This document shows positions 35,132 to 44,279 of a stretch of 64,000 nucleotides of DNA, piece by piece. The stretch spans positions 20,637,853 to 20,701,852 of the forward strand of contig NC_088296.1 of the NCBI RefSeq assembly GCF_032854445.1, given 5' to 3'. The notes beneath the pieces are model-generated. The model saw only the letters and a list, made by a program, of their open reading frames with translations. It was not told the origin of the DNA and ran no database searches. Position numbers and translations under genes: made by a program. How positions within the stretch are numbered: the first letter of the stretch is position 1; each line of letters begins with the position of its first letter. The stretch comes from Liolophura sinensis (taxonomy: Eukaryota; Mollusca; Polyplacophora; Chitonida; Chitonidae).

Positions 35132-35364
35132 GCCACCACTTCAAGTTATCATCCCAACATTTCCAGCTATCCTCCCCACCAATTCAAGCTATCCTCCCAA
35201 CATTTCAAACTATCCTCCCAACATTTCTAGCTATCCTCCCAACATTTCAAACTATCCTCCAACATTTCAAACTATCCTCCCACCATTTCTAGCTATCGTC
35301 CCACCAATTCAAGCTGTCGTCCCATCAAGCTATCATCCCACCAATTCAAGCTTTCGTCCCAACA
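35132..35364. repeat. 20-21 bp minisatellite, about 11 copies
   Basis: Units built on CTATCCTCCCAACATTTCAA, with a variant CCACCAATTCAAG, repeated with small length changes. The array is pyrimidine-rich on the transcribed strand and ends 300 bp before the CELF exon. Confidence 0.93.
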
Positions 35365-35499
35365 AAGTTGTTGTGACAGCTATGACTGCTGACATCACCA
35401 CACCATTAACCTTATTTCTGGACTGACCTCTGGGACCTTAAGAAATCCATAGTCATTTTTATGTCCCAAGCAGGAAGCTGAAAAGCTTTTTGTACATTA

Positions 35500-35614
35500 C
35501 CATTTTCAGGAATTTACAACAAATATAATTTTGATATGTTGTCTACACAGAATAATGCCCCTAGAATATGCATGAATAAACATCTAGAAAACGTGCAGAA
35601 AGGTTGAAGAATAT
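35500..35614 (+). mobile_element. MITE-like family D, right half
   Basis: TTTCAGGAATTTACAACAAA, then CACAGAATAATGCCCCTAG, AATATGCATGAATAAACATC and GCAGAAAGGTTGAAGAAT. The left end is missing. It ends 50 bp before the exon, so the element lies directly beside the splice acceptor. Confidence 0.75.
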
Positions 35615-35632
35615 TACGGACAATATTTACTT

Positions 35633-35664
35633 TCTCCTAAACCTTTCCTTTTCTCTTATTACAG
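35633..35664 (+). promoter_or_regulatory. 3' splice site of the CELF exon
   Basis: A pyrimidine-rich tract (CCTTTCCTTTTCTCTTATT) is followed by ACAG at 35661-35664. A plausible branch point, CTAAAC, lies at about 35637-35642, 23-26 nt before the exon. This is a strong metazoan acceptor. Confidence 0.88.
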
Positions 35665-35713
35665 ATGAATCGCCCAATTCAGGTCAAACCAGCAGACAGC
35701 GAAAGTCGAGCAG
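35665..35713 (+). CDS. CELF: CELF/Bruno-like RNA-binding protein, 49-nt internal exon (end of RRM1)
   Basis: A single internal exon of 49 nt encodes M-N-R-P-I-Q-V-K-P-A-D-S-E-S-R-A plus the first base of the next codon. The string MNRPIQVKPADSESR is characteristic of the CELF3-6 / Bruno-3 branch. CELF1/2-type proteins read differently here (MHHPIQMKPADSE-like). In CELF proteins this segment forms the last strand of RRM1 and the start of the linker to RRM2. The family binds GU-rich RNA and controls alternative splicing, translation and mRNA decay. From memory, a 49-nt exon is usual at this place in animal CELF genes. The exon begins in phase 0 and ends in phase 1. The final codon before the split is Ala (GCA) where I expect Gly, a mild change. 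The ATG is internal, not a start. The flanking exons were not found, and the long introns on both sides are typical. The family call is firm. Paralogue assignment within CELF3-6 is not possible from 16 residues. Confidence 0.93.
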
Positions 35714-35719
35714 GTAAGT
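35714..35719 (+). promoter_or_regulatory. 5' splice site of the CELF exon
   Basis: CAG|GTAAGT is a perfect match to the U1 snRNA consensus. Reading through the donor in frame meets a TGA within 11 codons, so intron retention would truncate the protein. A second GTAAGT, at 35846 in the downstream array, is a possible cryptic donor. Confidence 0.92.
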
Positions 35720-35724
35720 TATAT

Positions 35725-35934
35725 GGTTGTGCCTGGTTGTCATGAAACTGGTTGTCATGGAACCGGAACCAGTTGTCATGGAACTGGTTGTCATGGAACC
35801 GGAACCAGTTGTCATGGAACCGGTTGTTATGGAACCGGTTGTCATGTAAGTGGTTGTTGTCATGGAACTTGTTGTCATGAAACTGGTTGTCATGAAACTG
35901 GCTGTCATGTAACTGGTTGTCATGAAACTGGTTG
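35725..35934. repeat. 15-bp minisatellite next to the CELF donor
   Basis: Starts 11 nt after the exon. Units are GGTTGTCATGGAACC or GGTTGTCATGAAACT, with some longer blocks (GGAACCGGAACCAGTTGTC). About 14 units. TTGT occurs about 15 times on the transcribed strand. Confidence 0.94.
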
Positions 35935-36301
35935 TTTCATATACTGTATTTCACCTAAAGTTTAGCATTTTTCTACTGACACACCTTGCTCGATTGTAAT
36001 TGGTTTTTCCAACTTGCAGGGCAGTTTATTTGAAATTTGATGAATTTACTAAAAAGATATAGGTGTTGGCATCAGAAGTATGATTTTAATTCAGACCTTT
36101 ACATGCCTCTGAAGGTACAGGCATTTTCACACACCAAACTTTAGGTGAAGTAGAGTGATGGTTTACAGGCTTCTCAGCTGGTTTGCTGTTAGCATACTGA
36201 TAATGACGTAGATGCTGTAGATGCTAATGATCAGAAGTATACCATTATGTTGATGGCTTGGTCAAGGTTCTGTTATTTGCAATTCCTGCTGCTATTTCAA
36301 G

Positions 36302-36516
36302 TTGACCTCATTGACCTGAACGATGATCTCATCGACCTGAATGTTGATCTCATTGACCTGAACAATGATCTCATCGACCTGAACGATGACCTCATCGACC
36401 TGAACGATGACCTCATCGACCTGAACGATGATCTCATCGACCTGAACGATGACCCCATTGACCTGAACGTTGATCTCATCGACCTAAACGTTGACCTCAT
36501 TGACCTGAACGTTGAT
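36302..36516. repeat. 21-bp minisatellite, about 10 copies
   Basis: Units of GACCTGAACGATGATCTCAT with minor variants, both strands open because 21 is divisible by three. The first and last units contain TGACCTCATTGACCT (36303-36317 and 36492-36506). Confidence 0.95.
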
Positions 36517-36780
36517 CTATCAGTACTATAAGAGATGATTCAATTGCATCTTACAGATGCTTGTGTCACCTATTTATGGTTCGATCACTTACTCATTGTT
36601 ATATCATTTAGTGAGATGGTTCTATCATTTAAGACTAATTGTTTCTCTTAACAGGCTTACATTACTTCAACTTATTTCTATCTGTTTAACAAGGTTCTTT
36701 TATTATTTTGATATGGTTCTATGATTTAAGAATAGTTGTATTTCTTAAAGAGGTGAACATCACTTTTAACTTGATTTTAT

Positions 36781-36844
36781 CACTTTAACATGGTTCTTCC
36801 ACTTTAACATGGTTCTTCCACTTTAACATGGTTCTTCCACTTTA
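36781..36844. repeat. 20-bp minisatellite, about 3 copies
   Basis: CACTTTAACATGGTTCTTC repeated three times almost perfectly, inside a wider region (36580-36980) with diverged GGTTCT-type motifs that lead into the next array. Confidence 0.9.
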
Positions 36845-36980
36845 CTTTGAGATATTTCCGCCTCTTAAATATAGTTCTATAGGTTATGTATTACTCTATA
36901 AATTTGAAAAAGGTTCTTTCCCTTGGAGATGGGTTTCAGGTGTCTTTTGGTGGTTATGTCACTGGGACATAATCTTGTCA

Positions 36981-37708
36981 CTTTCTGATTGTCCCATTAC
37001 TTAGCAGATGGTTCCACTATTATATGTTACTTTCCAAATTTTCTGCTATTAGATGTTACTTTCCGAACTTTCTGCTGTTAGATGTTACTTTCCGAACTGT
37101 CTGCTATTAGATGTTACTTTCAGAGGGTTCTACTATTAGATGTTACTTTCAGATGGTTCCACTATTAGATGTTACTTTCCAGTGGTTCTACTATTAGGTG
37201 TTACTTTCAGATAGGTCCACTATTAGATGTTACTTTCTGCTGTTAGATGCTACTTTCAGATGGTTCTACTATTGGATGTTACTTTCTGAACTTTCTGCTG
37301 TTAGATGCTACTTTCAGATGGTTCTACTATTAGATGTTACTTTCTGATGGCTCTAGAATTAGATGTTACTTTCAGATAGTTCTACTATTAGATGTTACTT
37401 TCCGGTGGTTCTAGTATTAGATGATACTTTCAGATGGTTCTACTATTAGATGTTACTTACCAGTGGTTCTACTATTAGATGTTACTTTCAGATAGGTCCA
37501 CTATTAGATGTTACTTTCTGAACTTTCTGCTGTTAAATGCTACTTTCAGATGGTTCTGCTATTAGATGTTACTTTCCGGTGGTTCTAGTATTAGATGTTA
37601 CTTTCAGATGGTTCTCCTATTAGATGTTACTTTCCGGTGGTTCTAGTATTAGATTATACTTTCAGATGGTTCTGCTCTTAGATGTTACTTTCTGATTGTT
37701 CTATTAAT
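36981..37708. repeat. 29-bp minisatellite, about 25 degenerate copies
   Basis: About 730 bp of units near GGTTCTACTATTAGATGTTAC plus TTTCAGAT. Variants include CCACTATTAG, CTGCTGTTAGATGC, CCGGTGGTTCTAG and AACTTTCTGCTG. Blocks of two or three unit types recur in order, so it grew by larger duplications. Not a multiple of three, and full of stops. Confidence 0.95.
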
Positions 37709-39230
37709 TTGGGCTTGATCTAGCTGTGAAGATGAATCTAATATTTTCTATTGCTTTTAGGTGATCTGTTGGTTAGAGACATTTCTATATTTTGGAGCTG
37801 ATTCTGTAATTTTGAGGTGAAACCATTACATGGACCCATGGAAAAAAAATACTCAAAGCTCGTAATATTTTGAAGTTGTATTTTCAGTGATAATTTGGCC
37901 AAGATCCTTAGGAGATAAGATGCCATGTTAAGAATCTAGATACATTTGTAACTTTTATATTCTTTTATGTTCTACAATTGCAACTTTAGCTACATGCAAA
38001 ATAAAAGGTATTTTGCAGAGCATAAACATTGTAACATTTTTTTTCAAATATGTGGAACTACTTAGACAAAAAAAAAAGCGTAGACTTAACAAAAAAGAAA
38101 GAAAGACAGCACAAAGGTTTCTCTGATATATTTTTTTGGCTTAACCTTGATTGCCAAATATTTGAAGTAGCAGATTATTCATGCTGGCCAAAAGGAATGT
38201 ACAGTACCATACAAACTTGTAATACATTTTGAGAGATTTGATAGTAAAGGGAGATAACTTTTGCACATCTGGTGGCTGTCCAGCTGACACAATCTGTTCG
38301 TTATTGTGTCGACAAGACAGGACTGACATTACTCCTCAGTACATTGATTGAGAATGTTTTCTTAGCCACGTGCAGGGGGAAAAAAAAATGCTTACATCTA
38401 ATTTTCTTGTGGCTTAAGATGAAACCCTCCAAGATACCTTTCAAAATTATTGTGGAATTCAAGTTTTTGTCTTTGCTTCTGAATTGTTTGTTTTTTGCTT
38501 TTTTTTTTTCTGTTTGGCACGCGGGTGATGGAGGGGGGGAGGGGATATTTCTGAGGTGCCGTTGTCTAGATAAAAGTAATCATCTTTTGACCAGAGATAT
38601 TCAGAGAATAATGCTTTTATGATGGTCTATTAATTGTTTCTCCAAAAATTGATTAGAGTTTTATACACATAATTAGAGTGAATTTGATGCTAAAAAAAAG
38701 TCCTTTCACATTTTAACTGCATTCACAATCTCTGGCCAGGTGTGACAATTAAATTTCGATGAAAATCATAACAAAACATCAAATTTTTTCAAAAGTTTAT
38801 AAACACGCTGTACATGCTCTTTTACATATAAAGTGACAATATACATTGTACCACCACGTAAGGGATTGGGTCTTGCAAGTTGTGACAAAATGTGTTTGGA
38901 CAAAATCTGACAATTCCAAACACCATAAAACAAAGCATAAAATACCACAGGTGGCAGGCTAAGACTCTGGCTTTTATCCTTAAGGGAGTGTCTTTGTTGA
39001 ATCAACCGTTGACCAGCCTGGCATTATTGTGGACTCTATAAGCCATCAAAACTTGGATGAAAAATCTGGAACTGCAGAGATGCGTTAAAGAATATTCAAG
39101 AGACGATCTTTCAAAAAATAATTGACAGTAGTTACTCTTCCATTTTTTTGTATTGATAAAGATGATTGATTTGCTGTTTACTTGGAGGTTTTTTTTTTGT
39201 GGGTGTTGTAAGATGAACACATTTCATCGT
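37709..39230. other. Intron, nothing recognised
   Basis: Unique AT-rich sequence with A and T runs. The 116-codon plus frame at 38272-38622 is low-complexity at its end and has no domain. Confidence 0.5.
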
Positions 39231-39640
39231 GCGGTGCCTTACTAGGCCTGTGATTGGATCATCTCAGCCCTGCATGCTCACTGCAGTGTGCCATAATCAA
39301 CCGCTGAACTGGCAAATATTCGGCCCCTTAATAGCATAATGATCATCACGGAGACATGGGGAGAAATCGTGATAGATTTCAGCGACGTCTTTTGGAGACA
39401 GCTGCAGGGGATTCTGGGATTGATAACAACTGTTTGAGTTTCTTTGTTCTCCTCGACCTGACGCAAGCAGCTGCGTTATTTCTGGTCACTGTGGCGACGA
39501 TTGAAATTACAACAGCTACACTCCGCTGGAATTATTTCCTGCACATGCATCAAAGACAGGCGTACTTTTTCCCGAACTCATTTGCGTCGGCTCTGTATTT
39601 AAGTAGTAATGACTCTGTATGTTCTACAATCTGACCAGGT
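39231..39640. other. Repeat-poor intron island
   Basis: About 400 bp of balanced composition, without simple repeats, carrying TAATAGCATAATGATCATC and a 92-codon frame (39356-39634) that has no domain I recognise. No acceptor/donor pair fits CELF phase. Candidate conserved non-coding DNA. Confidence 0.3.
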
Positions 39641-40600
39641 GTAAAGGTGTACTAAACTGTATAAATCACAACAGATTTTGACCGACCTTCTCTAAAAAGG
39701 TACCGGTAGACTTCTTTAATATGGTAGGGGTATATTGATTTTTCGATGACGCCTCTATAGTGGTGCTGTATTTTTTCTTCTACAGAAAGATCTTTTTAAT
39801 ACATTTATTCTCAATTTTTTTATTTTACGAAATAAAAATTAGGCTATTATTATGTCCAGTGAGGCATGTGTTAGATTTCATCACACATGCCAATGGTAGG
39901 CTGATACAAAAAAAACCAGTTGTGGTAGGGAAGAGGTGCCAGACTGTGGTCTGTTGATAATTGGTATGTGGCACTTTTTTTTTCACTGTTTGTGTAAAGA
40001 CTTTATCTTATTGATTTGTTTAAGTTTACAGTTGTATATGTCTGAAAATGCATGTAACATAATATCAAATACATAGGTTGAATCCTGATGACTTTTGGGG
40101 TTTACTATACCTTAAAGGTGGAGAAAACATAAAAAGTACATAAAGTTCAGGTGAAAGAGTGCGAAAAGTTGTTCCTTTTTAAGATAATACTTGCAAATAA
40201 GTTTTGACGCTCTTTCATCTGATTTTGGCATCATTTTTATGTTTTCTTCTCCTTTAAGTTGAACACTGAAATGTGTATAAAATCCCCAGTAATTGTCATT
40301 TCTAAAGTGTTGGCCCTGGCTAAACATTAATCCAAAATAGAACATATTTAGGGGCAGATAACAACTATAAATTATTTCCTTTGTCCTTAATAGAAATAAA
40401 ACAGTTATAGAGGCAAATGAAGGTTATAAATTATTTCTATTTTCCTTTTGGTGCTGAAACTGTTTCCTGGAAGACAACATAAGCTTTGAGCTTTCTTACC
40501 TTAGAGTGAAATGTATTGAATTTATTGTGTCAGCATAATAATACTAGGGTAATGAGAGGTGTAAGTGGTAAATGCCAGAATGTGTGACACAATATTTTGC
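39641..40600. other. Intron, nothing recognised
   Basis: AT-rich unique sequence. The segments GGTGGAGAAAACATAAAAAG (about 40119) and the reversed TTTTTATGTTTTCTTCTCC (about 40234) form an imperfect inverted pair about 100 bp apart, possibly the ends of an unrecognised MITE. Confidence 0.45.
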
Positions 40601-40872
40601 TTTATTTCACATGCAGTGTTCCATTTTCACATGCAGTGTTCCATTTTCACTGGCAGTGTCCCATTTTCAATTGCAGTGTTCCATTTTCTCTTGCAGTGTT
40701 CTATTTTCACTTGCATTGTTTCATTTTCACTTGCATTGTTTCATTTTCACTAGCAGTGTTCCATTTTCTCTCACAGTGTTCCATTTTCACTCGCAGTGTT
40801 CCATTTTCACTCGCAGCGTTTCATTTTGACGTGTAATGTTCCATTTTCACTCGCATTGTTTCCTTGTCACTC
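40601..40872. repeat. 20-bp minisatellite, about 13 copies
   Basis: Units of AGTGTTCCATTTTCACTTGC with substitutions at a few positions (ACATG, ACTGG, ACTCG). It is open in all three plus frames over most of its length. Three different reading frames are equally open, which argues against coding. Confidence 0.95.
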
Positions 40873-41774
40873 ACTGTATATATATATAAATCTAACAGCA
40901 TTTTCTGGAAGAAAAAAATATAGCCTTTTTATATGCACGATAAAACTAAGCAATATTGTTGCTTTCCTTCAGAAAAAAACATATTAAACTAGATGTACAT
41001 AGTTACCATTATCAGTAAGCCAACACCAAGTTTATTAGTGTTTTATGGGCAAGCTGACTCTAGAAAATGCAAACATAGAATTGGAAGTGAAAACCCACAT
41101 TTGTATTTTGCCGAATATCAATCTTTATTTGCCTTCAGGGACTTTCTGTTCATACAAATATGTTTTCAATCGGAAAAATTTCTGTGGTTAACTCCCCTTT
41201 TTCTCAAGTTGATTTTTTCAAGTTTTTATTTTCATACCGTTCTCCAACATAGAAAAAAAAAATTATTCTGTCTGCAAAACAACAATTAAACTTATTGTGG
41301 CCTTAGCTTGGGGTACATTTTTCCTTTACCAACCACTTTGCCCATGTGGTCATTCATTAATACACATTCTCAACACTGGTCTTTAATTTTGATGGATCTG
41401 TAATTAAAAAATAATTTCGTGCGATAGTGCCAGTGACAGATGATATTTAAATTAGATTTGTGGCTAAAATTTTATTAATATCCTTTGGGAAGCGATCTGT
41501 GCCAAGGAAATCTGGTTCTTTATAAATTGTTAAAGAAGCCAAAATAATGCTTTGAAAGAAATCAGAAGAAAACGCATTACAGTTAGGAAGTTGAGAATTG
41601 TTAGTGGAGATGGGTTCAATAATTATAGCTAAATCTAACATAGAATATGGATGAAATTTGTCAGCTTTCTGCTTCATGAACTGGAACTTTTCTTTTGTGA
41701 ATATTAAAAAAGTGAATAAGGAAAGGTTGAGTTTTGACCAGGTGTGAAGGGTGTATTTAGAAACACACCGCGTA

Positions 41775-41952
41775 CCCTAAATGACTATGAATTTTGTCCA
41801 GGAATAATTTGCTCATTTTCCGTGATTCTGAGAGTTCTGTTGTAAGGTTTGCTTGGAGCTTGGAGCATTCTACTGGAAACTTGGAAGTTTCAGCATCAAA
41901 AATGATTTTTTGTGGCATTTATTTGTCTCTTAAAATTTTAGGTCATTTAGGG
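41775..41952 (+). mobile_element. MITE-like family C, complete (reference copy)
   Basis: A 178-bp element with inverted ends CCCTAAATGAC (41775-41785) and GGTCATTTAGGG (41941-41952). The interior reads GATTCTGAGAG, CATTCTACTGGAAACTTGG and TTTCAGCATCAAAAATGA, then TTTGTGGCATTTATTTGTC. TA precedes the left end at 41773-41774 but AA follows the right. No transposase, so it would depend on an autonomous relative. Confidence 0.85.
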
Positions 41953-43000
41953 AAAATTACTTGAAGATGTTCATTGACAGTTGATTTGTGTAGCCATTTA
42001 CAATACGTTAAACAATTTTTTGCAGACAAAGGATATGGTGAGAATTCCACAGAAAACACACATACACACACTCTCCTCATTAGTATGTACATGGCTGTTT
42101 GATGAGGAGATAGCACCGATAAAGCAGTTTGTACCATGCACATACATGCATCAAATCAATCAGGGTGAAATTTGATCAGTAGCACTCCCACTCTGGAGCC
42201 TCGATTAAGAAAGAAATCATTCTGCATGGCCTCATTTGTAAAGCTGATCATTTAGCTGAAGTGCACTGGATTGTCCCAGCAGCACAAAGGACTTGCCTCA
42301 CAGCTGATTGGCTGCTGGTGACAGAGTGGCCTTCTGATTGGTGAGTGTCTGAGAAGCTGTCGGCTGACTGGTCCCAGGCGGCGGGAGTGACAATTAGCGG
42401 ATCGCCATGGTGATCTGGAATCTGTACCACCTGCTACTCCCAATGCTTGGATGACAAGGGTTTAGGGGCTGTCTCTGAATGACAGCACTCATCCAGATTT
42501 TTCACTTTGTATTACATGTGAGCCGGGATAAAATCTTACAGACAATCCCTTGGTGTCCATTCAACCTGAAATACATAGTTTCAAGGACGAAGGCATTGTA
42601 TTTAGAAAAGGGAAAAGAAATGAAAGTGTCAGTCGGATATTGCATGCATGCAGACTGGCTGTTTTATACCATAGTGATATTAAGCTTTATTGAAATGAGG
42701 ATATTGCCTTGGGTTTCAGTTACACGACCCCCCAATCTGAAATCTCAGAAACCTCTCGCAACCCTCTGCTGCCCGTCCCCATCCCCTCTCCCCTTAGATG
42801 ATGTCCTCGCAAAGTCAATAAGGGAATCATTTTTCTCACGATGCCCGACTGCTGTCTTTGTTCAGTCGCTATGACGCATAAGTTCCTTTGTTCTTTTGCT
42901 CTGGTGCCCATGCCCTTGTAGGAATGCTGGAGAACTGGAGTGGAATACCAGCCAGTCTAATGCTGTTACAGAATGAAAAGCTGTGACACCACATGCATTT

Positions 43001-43232
43001 GGCACTGTCGTTATTTTTTAATAAATGTATAGAAATTGCAGTATGCAAGTTTTCATTTTCATGTGTCTGTCATTGTTCTGGCACTGTCGTTATTTTTGAA
43101 TAAATGTATAGAAATTGCAGTATGCAAGTTTTCATTTTCATATGTCTGTCATTGTTCTGGCACTGTCGTTATTTTTGAATAAATCTATAGAAATTACAGT
43201 ATGCAATTTTTCATTTCCATATATCTGTCATT
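43001..43232. repeat. 79-bp tandem repeat, 2.9 copies
   Basis: Units begin GGCACTGTCGTTATTTTT at 43001, 43080 and 43159, exactly 79 bp apart, and end TCTGTCATTGTTCT. The third copy is the most diverged. Confidence 0.95.
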
Positions 43233-43493
43233 GTATCTGAAGAATTTGGTTCGACTGTGGATGGCATTTTCAATTCAGGTGAAAATATAAACTCTAGAAT
43301 TTTTTTGGAATGAATGAACTGGGGAGGAAAGTAGGCCTAGTGTGGTTTTTCATATAAATGTAATGCCATTTAAAATAAAATGAAAAGAGACAAAAGTTTT
43401 TACATAATCAAAAAATATATAAATGGCAAACAGAACAAAAATATCTCATTCCGTTTAAGTAGATCTATCATGTCTTTCAATAGGTCTCTTTAA

Positions 43494-43626
43494 TCGCTGT
43501 GAGTTCAAGTCCAGCTCATGCTGGCTTCCTCTTCAGCCGTAAGTGGGAAGGTCTCTCAGCAACCTGTGAATGGTTGTGGGTTTCCCCTGGGCTTTGCCCG
43601 GTTTCCACCCATCATAATGCTGGCCT
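43494..43626 (+). mobile_element. SINE A, head edge and body, no tail
   Basis: Begins at the box B region (CGCTGTGAGTTCAAGTCCAG), runs through the body, and stops at CATAATGCTGGCC. The tail is missing, so it was broken after insertion. Confidence 0.85.
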
Positions 43627-43833
43627 GTTGTTTTCTGATGGTAAAAGCACAATGTAAAAACATGGGTGGACTTTTCTCAGATTTTTCATGAAGGCAGGCA
43701 TTTAAAATCATGCCATGTACCTGGCTTTAAACATGTATGTGCTAAGTAAAATAACACGGAAATACAAGTATATGCTTGGAAGAACTTAACAAGTTGTATG
43801 TCATTTCTTCTAGCAAGTACAGCCCAGCCATAC

Positions 43834-43930
43834 ATTTATTTATTTATTTGTTTTTTCTGTGATTAGTGTTTTATGCCATACTCAGGAATATTTCACTTGT
43901 ACGGCCGGCCCGCATTATGGTGGGAGGAAA
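43834..43930 (-). mobile_element. SINE A, tail portion
   Basis: (ATTT)n, the tail reading ACTCAGGAATATTTCACTTG on the plus strand, and the GCATTATGGTGGGAGGAAA block. Strongly 5'-truncated. Confidence 0.83.
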
Positions 43931-44047
43931 ACTACAATTTTACAAGTATTCATTTAAAAAAAAAAATAAGTACGCATTTGAAATATTTTTCGTTAGAATT
44001 ATAAAGTGACAGAAGATATGAGAGGATTTGAGAGGATGCACAACTCA

Positions 44048-44082
44048 TCTCATGCACAACTCATAATGAGTTGTGCACGAGA
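44048..44082. other. Near-perfect hairpin, 17-bp arms, 1-nt spacer
   Basis: TCTCATGCACAACTCAT (44048-44064) and ATGAGTTGTGCACGAGA (44066-44082) are reverse complements with one mismatch, separated by a single A. The same arm sequence GCACAACTCATC also occurs just upstream (about 44038-44049) in direct orientation. Confidence 0.9.
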
Positions 44083-44279
44083 TTGCAACATGTTAAACTT
44101 AACCAATTTTTCATGGACGCTTTCAAGATAATTCTAGTATTGAAATATTCAAATTAATTAAATGGCATCATGGGTGAAAAAGCTATTTTGTTGCGGTAAA
44201 AGAAAATCATCTCACTGGTCAATTCAAACAGACTTTTTTTCACTGACTGGAACAAAAAAAAAAAAAAATACTTCAATGG

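Larger units (their letters stand above)
1..35664 (+). other. Upstream intron of the CELF-like gene (partial)
   Basis: Everything upstream of the one recognised exon is read as part of a single intron of the CELF-like gene, because I see no other exon that can be supported. The CELF exon that should precede it, which encodes the RNP1-containing half of RRM1, was searched for by eye and not found, so it probably lies before position 1 or was missed. Very long introns around the RRM1-coding exons are normal for CELF genes in animals. An unrelated nested gene cannot be excluded. The region holds the repeats listed separately. Confidence 0.6.

Noticed and set aside
41941-41952. Telomere-like TTAGGG
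   Set aside because: A single occurrence that is part of the family C inverted end.
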